From Streptomyces sp. NRRL S-87 (GTDB lineage: Bacteria; Actinomycetota; Actinomycetes; Streptomycetales; Streptomycetaceae), in the NCBI RefSeq assembly GCF_000719335.1, contig NZ_JOGB01000005.1, positions 1 through 64,000 on the forward strand: DNA of 64,000 bases. Direction: 5' to 3'. Both the position numbers and the translations under genes were made by a program. Positions 52,177 to 59,872 of the stretch are shown here, piece after piece (positions within the stretch are counted from its first letter, which is position 1; each line of letters begins with the position of its first letter). Under the pieces are notes generated by a model that was not told where the DNA came from, did not search any database, and saw nothing but the letters and a program-made list of their open reading frames with translations.

Positions 52177-52722
52177 TCAGGCCGCGGTCCCGGTGACGTG
52201 CGCGGCGATGGTCCGGGCGCAGGCCATGGACTCCGTACGGGTCGTGTCGACCTCCAGGTCGTAGTCCACGCCCTCGTGCACCAGGTCGGCCTGCTGCGCG
52301 GCCATCCCCGGGGTCCGGTCCCCGCGCGCCACCTCACGCCCGGCGGCCACCGCGCCCGTGCACCGGACGCCGACCCACAGGACGTCGACGCCGTCGAGCG
52401 CCGCGCGCCAGCGCTGCTGCGACGCGGCCCCGCCGAGGAACACGTCGTCGACGATCACCCGGGCGCCGGCCCGGGCCATCGCCACGACGCCCTGCGTCCA
52501 CGCCGCTTCCAGCGCCCGGAACCCGGCCCCCACGCTGACCCCGCCGTCCGCCCCGAAGGTGATCCCCGCGTCCGAGTCCCGCATGGCCGCGGGCAGCGCG
52601 TCCACGAACGAGTCGCACCCGAACGCCAGCCACGGCTCCGGCAGTACGGCCTGCAGGCACCGCACGATCCCGGACTTCCCCGCGCTGGAACCGCCGTTGA
52701 GAATGATCATCTGTGTAGGCAC
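52177..52722 (-). CDS. Chloramphenicol 3-O-phosphotransferase-like kinase (CPT)
   Basis: A 181-residue P-loop kinase. [72 protein letters not shown] and [17 protein letters not shown] agree closely, from memory, with CPT of Streptomyces venezuelae, which phosphorylates the primary hydroxyl of chloramphenicol as self-resistance. A CPT-like fold is also found in kinases for other small alcohols, and no chloramphenicol cluster is in the window, so the true substrate is unsure. The family's active-site Asp corresponds to the D in CDSFVD. Start GTG 52722 or ATG 52710. Confidence 0.87.
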   Translation of the reverse strand: MPTQMIILNGGSSAGKSGIVRCLQAVLPEPWLAFGCDSFVDALPAAMRDSDAGITFGADGGVSVGAGFRALEAAWTQGVVAMARAGARVIVDDVFLGGAASQQRWRAALDGVDVLWVGVRCTGAVAAGREVARGDRTPGMAAQQADLVHEGVDYDLEVDTTRTESMACARTIAAHVTGTAA

Positions 52723-52854
52723 CGCGCCACCCTAGGCCCGCTGCGGGCGCGCCCAGAAGCGGTTTTCCCCGGCATGCCGTCCGCGACCTCCTCAGGAGCC
52801 CTCAGGCCGTCGGCGTCCTCAGGCCGTCGGGCCTCCTCTGGCCTTCGGGGGCCC

Positions 52855-53835
52855 TCAGCCGTCGAGGCGGTCGGGCAGGCCGAAGCGGGGGAAGAACCGG
52901 TCGGTGTCCAGGAACGTGCTGATCCCGGCGATCCGCTCGCCCGCGATGTCGAGCACGTGCAGGGCCCAGGGCACGTACCCCGTACCGTCGGCGCACGGAC
53001 GGTACTGACCGTATGCGGGCGCGCCGTTGGCCAGGACCGGGACCAGCCGCGAGCCCCGGCAGCCGACGCCGGGCCCGGTGAACCAGCTCCGGACGGCATC
53101 CGGACCGCGCAGCCAGACGGGGTACGGCGTCAGCGACAGGGCGGCGTCCACGTGCAGGAGCATCGCGAGGGCGGCCATGTCGAAGCGCTCGAACGCCTCG
53201 GCGTACCGGGCGGCCAGCGCGAGCTGGACGTCGCAGGGCGGGGCCGGTGCCTCGGAGGGGGCGGGCGTCGCGGACGGGGTGCGGGCCGCCGACCGGGCCG
53301 CCGTCGCCGTCCGGGCCCGCTGGAGGGCGCTGTTCACGGAGGCCGTGGTGGTCCCCATGAGCTCTGCGACATCCCGGGCCGGCAGCAGGAGCACGTCGCG
53401 GAGCAGGAGCACCGCCCGCTGCCGCGGCGCCAGCCCCTGCAGTGCCGCCACGAAGGCCAGCCGCACTGATTCGCGCTCCAGCACCACGTCGGCCGGGTCC
53501 CGCTCGGGCCAGGGCTCGATCCAGACGTCGGAGGCGCGCGGTGCACCGGGTGCGTCACCGGGTGCGAGCGGCCCCGGTGCGGGTGCGGAGAGGTCCACCG
53601 GGCGGGCCCGGCGCCCGCGGCCGGCGAGCAGGTCGAGGCAGACGTTCGTGGCGATCCGGTACACCCACGTGCGCAATGACGACCGCCCCTCGAAGGCGGC
53701 GGAGCTCCGCCACGCGCGGACCATCGTCTCCTGGACCGCGTCGTCCGCGTCGAAGGGTGAGCCGAGCATGCCGTAGCAGTAGCGCGTGAGCTCCGGCCGG
53801 TGCCGCTCCAGTTCCTCGACCGCCGCGTCGGCCAT
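52855..53835 (-). CDS. ECF sigma factor with SnoaL-like C-terminal domain
   Basis: A 326-residue protein. Sigma region 2 (YCYGMLGSPFDADDAVQETMVRAWRS, TWVYRIATNVCLDLL) and region 4 (LAPRQRAVLLLRDVLLL, DVAELMGTTTASVNSALQRAR) are joined by a Pro/Asp linker. The last 125 residues form a SnoaL/NTF2-like domain (RYAEAFERFDMAALAMLLHVD, WLRGPDAVRSWFTGPG, LHVLDIAGERIAGISTF). In ECF groups with this tail (SigG/SigJ/ECF41-like) it replaces the anti-sigma factor as regulator; no anti-sigma gene is adjacent. ATG 53835. A CCTCAGGCCGTCGG direct repeat lies just past the stop (about 52797-52830). Confidence 0.88.
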   Translation of the reverse strand: MADAAVEELERHRPELTRYCYGMLGSPFDADDAVQETMVRAWRSSAAFEGRSSLRTWVYRIATNVCLDLLAGRGRRARPVDLSAPAPGPLAPGDAPGAPRASDVWIEPWPERDPADVVLERESVRLAFVAALQGLAPRQRAVLLLRDVLLLPARDVAELMGTTTASVNSALQRARTATAARSAARTPSATPAPSEAPAPPCDVQLALAARYAEAFERFDMAALAMLLHVDAALSLTPYPVWLRGPDAVRSWFTGPGVGCRGSRLVPVLANGAPAYGQYRPCADGTGYVPWALHVLDIAGERIAGISTFLDTDRFFPRFGLPDRLDG

Positions 53836-53910
53836 CGTCCGTTCCCCCTGCTCGCGCCCGTTGCCGTGGCCGTTCGCCGCTCGTTGTCCTCCCGTCAGCA
53901 TAGAGACCAA

Positions 53911-53946
53911 GATCCGGAACCGCGGTACGACGTATGATCCGGAACC
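53911..53946. repeat. Direct repeat GATCCGGAACC in a divergent promoter region
   Basis: Two exact copies (53911-53921 and 53936-53946), 25 bases apart, between the divergent ECF sigma gene and PLP dehydratase gene. Each contains GGAAC, the usual -35 core of ECF sigma promoters, but no convincing -10 was found at 16-17 bases. It could also be an operator. Confidence 0.5.
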
Positions 53947-53986
53947 CGGCGCGGAGCACGAACCCGCACCACACCAGGAGAGAGCC

Positions 53987-54934
53987 ATGACCGAGACCCC
54001 CGGTCCGACGTACGCCGACGTCCGCGCCGCCGCCGACCGCATCGCCGGGCACGTGCGGCCCGTGACCGTCGCGCCCGCCGGGGACGACCTGTGGTTCGCC
54101 CTGGAGCAGCTGCAGCACACCGGGTCCTTCAAGGCGCGCGGCGCCCGCAACTTCATCGCCGCCCACCGCGAGGCCGCGACGCTCCCCGCCGCCGGCGTCA
54201 CCATCGCCTCCGGCGGCAACGCCGGACTCGCCTGCGCCTGGGCGGCCCGCGGCGAGGGCGTGCCCGCCACCGTGTTCCTGCCGCGTACCGCGCCCCGCGT
54301 GAAGGTCGACAAGCTCCGGTCGTACGGCGCCGACGTCCGCCTCGCGGGCAACGAGTTCGCCGAGGCGCTGGCCGCCTGCCAGGAGTTCGCCGCGGACAGC
54401 GGCGCGCTCGTCAGCCACGCCTACGACAACCCGCTCGTCGCCGCCGGCGCCGGCACGCTCCTGGACGAGATCCGCGACCGGCTGCCGGGCCTGGACGCCG
54501 TCGTCCTGTCCGCGGGCGGCGGCGGTCTCTTCGCCGGCGTCGCCGCCGCCGCGTACGAGCACGGCGTACGGGTCGTCGTCGTGGAGCCCGAGGACTGCCG
54601 CGCCCTGAACGCCGCGCTGGAGGCGGGCCGGCCCGTGGACGTGCCGGTGGACTCGGTCGCCGCCGACGCGCTCGGCGCCCGCCGCGTGTCCTGGGCCGCC
54701 CTGCGCGCCGCGCAGCTCCCGGGCGCCACCTCGGTCCTGGTCCCCGACTCCGCCGTCGTCGAGGCCCGCCGCCGCATCTGGGAGGAGTACCGCCTCGTGG
54801 TCGAGCACGCGGCGGCCACCGCGTACGCCGCCGTCGCCGACAAGCACCAGGCGTACGGGGACCGGGTCGCCGTCGTGCTGTGCGGGGCGAACACGGACCC
54901 GTCCGACCTCGGCGTACGGATGCCGGGGGCCTGA
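53987..54934 (+). CDS. Serine/threonine dehydratase-like PLP enzyme
   Basis: A 315-residue fold-type II PLP protein. The Schiff-base lysine is in HTGSFKARGARNF (about residue 51), the phosphate-binding loop is AGGGGLFAGVA, and IASGGNAGLACAWAARG replaces the usual SSGNHAQG substrate loop. These proteins deaminate serine or threonine to the 2-oxo acid; the altered substrate loop leaves room for another hydroxyamino acid. No ACT regulatory domain is present. The ATG follows CCAGGAGAG. It is divergent from the ECF sigma factor gene. Confidence 0.87.
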   Translation: MTETPGPTYADVRAAADRIAGHVRPVTVAPAGDDLWFALEQLQHTGSFKARGARNFIAAHREAATLPAAGVTIASGGNAGLACAWAARGEGVPATVFLPRTAPRVKVDKLRSYGADVRLAGNEFAEALAACQEFAADSGALVSHAYDNPLVAAGAGTLLDEIRDRLPGLDAVVLSAGGGGLFAGVAAAAYEHGVRVVVVEPEDCRALNAALEAGRPVDVPVDSVAADALGARRVSWAALRAAQLPGATSVLVPDSAVVEARRRIWEEYRLVVEHAAATAYAAVADKHQAYGDRVAVVLCGANTDPSDLGVRMPGA

Positions 54935-54956
54935 CGGCGCGGGGCCGGGAGCCCGT

Positions 54957-55418
54957 TCAGCCCCCGGCCGGCGGGCGCACCACGACCACCGAGCACTTGG
55001 CGTGCTGCACCACCTGCTGGCTCACGGAGCCCAGCATGGCGGCCTTGAAGCCGCCGTAGCCGCGCGTCCCGACCACCATCAGGTCCGCCTTCTCCGAGGC
55101 GTCGACCAGCACCCGGGCCGGCACGCCCTGCACCACCCTCTTCGACACCGGCGCCCCCGGCTCCGCCCCGACCGCGTCGCCGACCGCCTCCGCCAGCTCG
55201 CGGCGGGCGGCCTCCTCCGCCGTGAGCAGCTCGGTGTCCTCCTCGTCGAGTGCCGTGGCGGTCACGTCGAACGGGTTGCGCGACCACTGCCAGCTCAGCA
55301 CCGCCTCCACCCGGCCGCCGACGGCCTTGGCCTGCTCCACGGCCCAGCGCAGGGCCTCCTTGGAGTGGCTGGAACCGTCCATGCCGACGACGATCACGGG
55401 TTCGGTGCGCTCGGTCAC
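54957..55418 (-). CDS. Universal stress protein (UspA family)
   Basis: A 153-residue UspA-fold protein: VIVVGMDGSSHSKEALRWAVEQAK at the N-terminus and the nucleotide-binding GTRGYGGFKAAMLGSVSQQV with the G-x2-G-x9-GS motif intact, so it probably binds ATP. The gene begins with GTG 55418, preceded by GGGAGGAAC. It is convergent with the dehydratase gene and 72 bases downstream of the kinase operon on the same strand. Confidence 0.92.
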   Translation of the reverse strand: MTERTEPVIVVGMDGSSHSKEALRWAVEQAKAVGGRVEAVLSWQWSRNPFDVTATALDEEDTELLTAEEAARRELAEAVGDAVGAEPGAPVSKRVVQGVPARVLVDASEKADLMVVGTRGYGGFKAAMLGSVSQQVVQHAKCSVVVVRPPAGG

Positions 55419-55490
55419 TGGAGTTCCTCCCGGTACATCCGATATGTCGCTCTCCCGTCCTGTATACACGGTGCACCACCTGCCGGACCC

Positions 55491-58400
55491 TCAGCTCCCG
55501 GGGCCGACCTGCAGGTACGGACCCAGGAAGCGGTATCCGCCGGGCTCGGCGCGGTACAGGTAGCTCCCCGACGCGGCGGACGGCCGGTGGCTGCCGGCCG
55601 CGAACTCCAGCCGCTTGGCGGCACCCTGGTACGACGTACGCAGCAACCGCTCCCCGAGCGCCCGCCGCAGCGCCACGACCCCGACCGGCACGCGCCCGAC
55701 GGGGGCGGCGGCGTGGGCGCCGAAGGGGGCCCCCGGAGCGCCGGTCCGGTTCCCGGCCCGGGCGGACCGCGGGGCGTCGCGGCCGTCCGCGTCCGCCGGG
55801 ACGGCACTCGCGCGCGCGGCCGCACCACCGCCGGGCACCTCCGCCAGGGCCGTGGCGGCCAGGCCCACGGCGTCGTACGCCTCCACCGCCCAGCGGCCCG
55901 GATCCTCGCCGTACTCCGCCCGGTGGGCCCGTACGAACTCCCTGGCCCCCGGACCGGCCAGGGCCAGCGGATCGGCGAACTGGGCGGCGAACACCCACCC
56001 CGTCCCGGCCGCCCCCGCGCCCCGCAGGAACCCGGGCTCCATCGCGTACTGGGCGGCCACCCGCGGCCCGCGGAACCCCTCCCGGCGCAGTGCCCGGGCC
56101 AGCAGTGCGGCCCGCTCGGGCGAGGTGCCCGTGTAGACGAGGCCCTGGGCGCGCGCCGCGACCGCGGCCCGGGCCGCCTCCTCGGCCCCGGTCGGCCCCG
56201 ACCCGATCCGGTGGACCGTCATGCGGCCCTCGGCGGACGGCACGGCGCGCAGCCGCCGTTCCAGCGCCCAGGCGGGGGTGCCGCCGGTCCGGTCCTCCAC
56301 CACCGCGGTGCGCCGCACCGCCCCGCCGGAGTCCAGGTAGTGGATCAGGGGGAGGGCGAGCAGGTCCCCGGCGGGGCGGGTGGGGCACACCAGCGGCAGT
56401 GCGTTCAGGTCCAGCGCGCCGGGGTCCGCGGACACCACCAGGAGCGGCACGCCGCCCTTCCCGTACACGTCGGCCACCTCCGCGACCGCCGCGTCCCAGC
56501 TGGGCCCGAGCACCGCCACCACCGACGGGTCCGCCACGAGGTCCGCGGCCACCCGCGCGGCGCGGGCCCGGTCGCCGGCGTCGTCGGCCGTCCGCAGCAG
56601 GAGTCGGAAGGCGGCGTCGGCGCGGGAGTTGTGGCGCTCCACCGCCAGCCGGGCGCCCCGCTCCTGGGCCCGGCCGACCGCGGCTCCGGGGCCGCCGAGG
56701 TCCGCGTGCAGGGCCAGGGTCCAGCTCGGCCGGGCGTGCCGACGCCCGTGCGGACCCGGACCGCCGGTCGACCACGGCCGGGTCATGGCCGCCCAGGTCC
56801 CGCCCGCGGCCGCCGCGGCGACCACCCCGCCCGCCGCCACCACCCACCGCCGGCTCCGCCCCGCCCCCGCCGGGCCTTCCCGCCGCCCTGCCGGCGGCCG
56901 GCCTTCCCGCTCCTCCGCGCGTGCCCGGCCCTCCCGCTCCTCCGCCCGTGCCCGGACTTCCCGCCGATCGGCCCGTGCCCGGCCTTCCCGCCCCTCCGCC
57001 CCAGCGGCCCCGCCGTCCCGGCCCTCCACTCGGGCCCCCTCCACTCCGGCCCGGCCTCCCCGCCCCGGTCCGGCCTCCGCGCCCGCCCCCGGGCGGGGGG
57101 ACGCACCGCCCTCCTCCCTCCGTCGCCGTCGCCGGGGCTCCGCGTCCGTGCCGTCCTCGCGCGACCGCCGCGGCCCGGTGCCCTCGCCCTCGGTCGTCCA
57201 CCGGGGGGGTCGCTCCCCGAGGCCCGCCCGCCCCGAACGCGGTGCGGCGTCCGCGTCGCCGTCGCGCCCCCGACGAGGAGCGGTTCCGGCCTCGCCGTCC
57301 CACCCCCGCCCGGCACCGGTGCCGGCGTCGCTCACGCGGTCCCGGGGCCACCGGTCTTGTCGTTCACTGTCGCGTTCCCGGTCCCACCGGTCTTGTGGTT
57401 CGCTGTCGCGTTCCCGGTCCCACCGGTCTTGTGGTTCGCTGTCGCGTTCCCGGTCCCACCGGTCTTGTGGCCGGCCGCGGTCCGCCCCGTGGCTACGCTG
57501 CCGCTCCGCGGCCGGCCCGGCGCCGTCCGTCCAGCCGGTTCCCCACCAGGTGTCCCGGTCCGTGCCGGTGTCGTCGTGTCCCCGTTCCGTCGTCCGTCCG
57601 GAGCCGTCCCGTCGGCCCCCTTCCCTCCAGGTGTACGTGTCTTCGGGGTCGTCGCCGTCCTGCCCCCACCACCACGGGGGCCCACCGGTGTCGTCGTCCT
57701 GCGTGCGCCGGCGTTCGTCCGTGCGGGCAACGTCCTCCGCCCACCCCCGCCCCGAGGGCGGATCCCCGCCCGTGTCGGCGACCTGCTCGTGCCCGTGTCC
57801 GCCCGCGCGGGCCGCCTCGTCCTGCCGGTCTCCGCCTGTGCGAGGGGCTCCGCCCGTGATCTCGTCCGGCCGCCGTGGCTCGCCCGCGTCATCCGCATCT
57901 GCGCTCGCGCCTGCGCTCGCGCCTGCGCTCGCGCCTGCGCTCGCGCCTGTGTTCATGGCGGGCGTCCGCGATCCGGCGGTGCCCGTGTCCGGCCGCGGCC
58001 CGGCTCCTTCGGCCGCCTTCGCCGTACCGGTCGCACGGGCCGGCTCCCCCTGCGCGTCCGTGCCGGTGCCGCGTGCCCACCCCTGTCGCGGCTCCCCGTC
58101 CGTCCCGTCGTCCCGCGACCGTGCCCGCTCCGCGCCGGCGTCGTCCCCGTGTGCGCCACGAGGCCGTGCCGGGGCGCCGGCGCCCCGGGCCCGCTGCCGT
58201 TCGGGAGCCGCGGCGGTACCGGTCGACGGCGACGGACCCCGACGACCGTCAGCGGCGGTACCGGCCTTCGGGGGGCGCGCCCGTTCCGCCGCCCCACGCG
58301 CCTCGGGCACGCTCCCGGCGACCCGCCCGACCGCGTCCCCGCCGACACCGCGCGCCCGCTCCTGTCCACCGGTGTCGCCCGCACGGGCTTCGGACGCGGG

Positions 58401-59870
58401 CCCCCTTTCGGGCGCCCCACTGGCCCGGGCTCCGAATGCGGGCTCGCGTCCGGCGGCCCCCCGCGCACGGGCCCCGGAGTCGCCCTCCCGCTCGGCAGCC
58501 CTCCGCGCACGGGCTTCGGGCACGGGCTCCCGCTCGCCGGCACCACCCGCACCGGCGTCCCGCTCCGGTCCCGGCCCGCGCCCCGTCCCGCGCTCCGGCC
58601 CCGGCCCCTGCTCCGGCCCCGGACCGGCCCCGACCCCGCGCGGCCGTCGCCGCTCCACCGCCGCCCGCACCCTCGCCGCCGGCCCCGCTCCCGCGTCGCG
58701 ACCCGCGCGCCCTCGACGGGACGGACGTCCGCCGGCCGGGCCGGCACCCGCCGGACCGGATTCCGCCCCGTCCTGCCCGGCACCGTCCGCACCCGGTCCG
58801 TGGCCCGGACGCCGATCCGGGCCGCCCGCATGCCCGTTCGGCGCGCCCGCCTCCCACACCGCGTCCGCCAGGGCCAGTGCCTCGGCGGCCCGTTCCGCGA
58901 TGAGCCGCGGCAACTCCGGCGGTAGCCAGGCCCCGGGCACCGCCCGGCCCGCATCCGCGCCTTCCGCGCCGGTACCGGAAGCCGCCGCGTCCGCTGCCGG
59001 GCGGCCCGTGGCGCCGAGTCCCGCCCCGGGATCCTCCGCCCCGGCCGCGCGCACGTCCCGCTCCCCGCCCGGGGTCAGGTCGGCGCGGATCCGGTCCGGC
59101 GTGGGGCGGGAGTCCGGGTCCTTGGCCAGGCAGGCGGTGATGAGGGGGATCAACTCCGCCGCTACGGCGTCCAGTTCGGGGTCCTCGTGGACCGTGCGGA
59201 AGACCACGCCGGCCGGGTGGCCGGTCCCGAACGGGCCGCGGCCGCCCGCCGCGAAGGCCAGGACGCACCCCAGCGCGAACACGTCGGTCGCCGGGCCCAC
59301 CGCGGCCCCGCCCGCCCGGGCCTGCTCCGGCGCCAGGTATCCCGGCGTGCCGACCACCGCGTCGGCCGCCGTCAGCGTCGTCGCGCCCGCCTCGCGCGCG
59401 ATGCCGAAGTCGATCAGCCGCGGCCCGTCCAGGGCCAGCAGGATGTTCGCCGGCTTCACGTCCCGGTGCACCAACCCCGCCGCGTGCACCTCCGCCAGGG
59501 CCTCCGCGAGCCGTGCGCCCAGCACCCGTACGCTCGCCACCGGCAGCGGCCCGTACCGCGTGACCGCCTCCGCGAGCGACGGTCCCGGCACGTACGGCGT
59601 CGCCAGCCACGGCTCCGGCGCCCCCGGATCCGCCGCGAGCACCGGCACCAGCCACCGGCCCCGCAGCCCCCGCGCGGCCGCCACCTCGCGCCGGAAGCGG
59701 CGCCGGAACCCGGGATCCGCCGCGTACCCCGCAGTGATCACCTTCAGCGCGACCAGCGCCCCGCCTGGCCGGCGCGCCAGGTACACCGTGCCCATCCCGC
59801 CCGCGCCCAGCCGCCGCAGCAGCCGGTACCCCCCGATCGCGACCGGATCCCCGCTCCGCAGCGGCTGCAC
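55491..59870 (-). CDS. Sensor serine/threonine kinase with giant linker and solute-binding extracellular domain
   Basis: A 1459-residue protein. Kinase domain about 14-265: glycine loop LGAGGMGTVY, lysine in ALKVI, HRDVKPANILL, DFGIA, APEQA. A low-complexity linker of about 730 residues follows, rich in Arg, Gly, Ala, Asp and Glu with tandem repeats. One membrane helix (about 1008-1028, VVAAGGVVAAAAAGGTWAAM) leads to a periplasmic-binding-protein domain (LivJ type; WTLALHADLGGPGAAVGRAQ, RGARLAVERHNSR, VVAVLGPSWD). The outer domain probably binds a small solute and controls the kinase. GTG 59870 starts two bases after the stop of a second kinase of the same design. The linker length is exceptional. 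Confidence 0.88.
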   Translation of the reverse strand: MQPLRSGDPVAIGGYRLLRRLGAGGMGTVYLARRPGGALVALKVITAGYAADPGFRRRFRREVAAARGLRGRWLVPVLAADPGAPEPWLATPYVPGPSLAEAVTRYGPLPVASVRVLGARLAEALAEVHAAGLVHRDVKPANILLALDGPRLIDFGIAREAGATTLTAADAVVGTPGYLAPEQARAGGAAVGPATDVFALGCVLAFAAGGRGPFGTGHPAGVVFRTVHEDPELDAVAAELIPLITACLAKDPDSRPTPDRIRADLTPGGERDVRAAGAEDPGAGLGATGRPAADAAASGTGAEGADAGRAVPGAWLPPELPRLIAERAAEALALADAVWEAGAPNGHAGGPDRRPGHGPGADGAGQDGAESGPAGAGPAGGRPSRRGRAGRDAGAGPAARVRAAVERRRPRGVGAGPGPEQGPGPERGTGRGPGPERDAGAGGAGEREPVPEARARRAAEREGDSGARARGAAGREPAFGARASGAPERGPASEARAGDTGGQERARGVGGDAVGRVAGSVPEARGAAERARPPKAGTAADGRRGPSPSTGTAAAPERQRARGAGAPARPRGAHGDDAGAERARSRDDGTDGEPRQGWARGTGTDAQGEPARATGTAKAAEGAGPRPDTGTAGSRTPAMNTGASAGASAGASAGASADADDAGEPRRPDEITGGAPRTGGDRQDEAARAGGHGHEQVADTGGDPPSGRGWAEDVARTDERRRTQDDDTGGPPWWWGQDGDDPEDTYTWREGGRRDGSGRTTERGHDDTGTDRDTWWGTGWTDGAGPAAERQRSHGADRGRPQDRWDRERDSEPQDRWDRERDSEPQDRWDRERDSERQDRWPRDRVSDAGTGAGRGWDGEAGTAPRRGRDGDADAAPRSGRAGLGERPPRWTTEGEGTGPRRSREDGTDAEPRRRRRREEGGASPRPGAGAEAGPGRGGRAGVEGARVEGRDGGAAGAEGREGRARADRREVRARAEEREGRARAEEREGRPPAGRREGPAGAGRSRRWVVAAGGVVAAAAAGGTWAAMTRPWSTGGPGPHGRRHARPSWTLALHADLGGPGAAVGRAQERGARLAVERHNSRADAAFRLLLRTADDAGDRARAARVAADLVADPSVVAVLGPSWDAAVAEVADVYGKGGVPLLVVSADPGALDLNALPLVCPTRPAGDLLALPLIHYLDSGGAVRRTAVVEDRTGGTPAWALERRLRAVPSAEGRMTVHRIGSGPTGAEEAARAAVAARAQGLVYTGTSPERAALLARALRREGFRGPRVAAQYAMEPGFLRGAGAAGTGWVFAAQFADPLALAGPGAREFVRAHRAEYGEDPGRWAVEAYDAVGLAATALAEVPGGGAAARASAVPADADGRDAPRSARAGNRTGAPGAPFGAHAAAPVGRVPVGVVALRRALGERLLRTSYQGAAKRLEFAAGSHRPSAASGSYLYRAEPGGYRFLGPYLQVGPGS
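57348..57470. repeat. 36-base in-frame tandem repeat (three full copies plus a partial)
   Basis: Copies begin at 57348, 57384, 57420 and 57456 (partial) and encode the 12-residue unit PQDRWDRERDSE in the kinase linker. The copies are nearly identical, so the expansion is recent. There are no spacers, so this is not a CRISPR array. Confidence 0.9.
57901..57948. repeat. 12-base in-frame tandem repeat (four copies)
   Basis: Four exact copies of GCGCTCGCGCCT encode the repeated ASAG unit in the kinase linker. Likely replication slippage. Confidence 0.88.
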
Positions 59871-59872
59871 GG

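Noticed and set aside
57348..57470. 36-base repeats as a possible CRISPR array
   Set aside because: The copies are contiguous with no spacers and encode an in-frame 12-residue repeat in a kinase linker.
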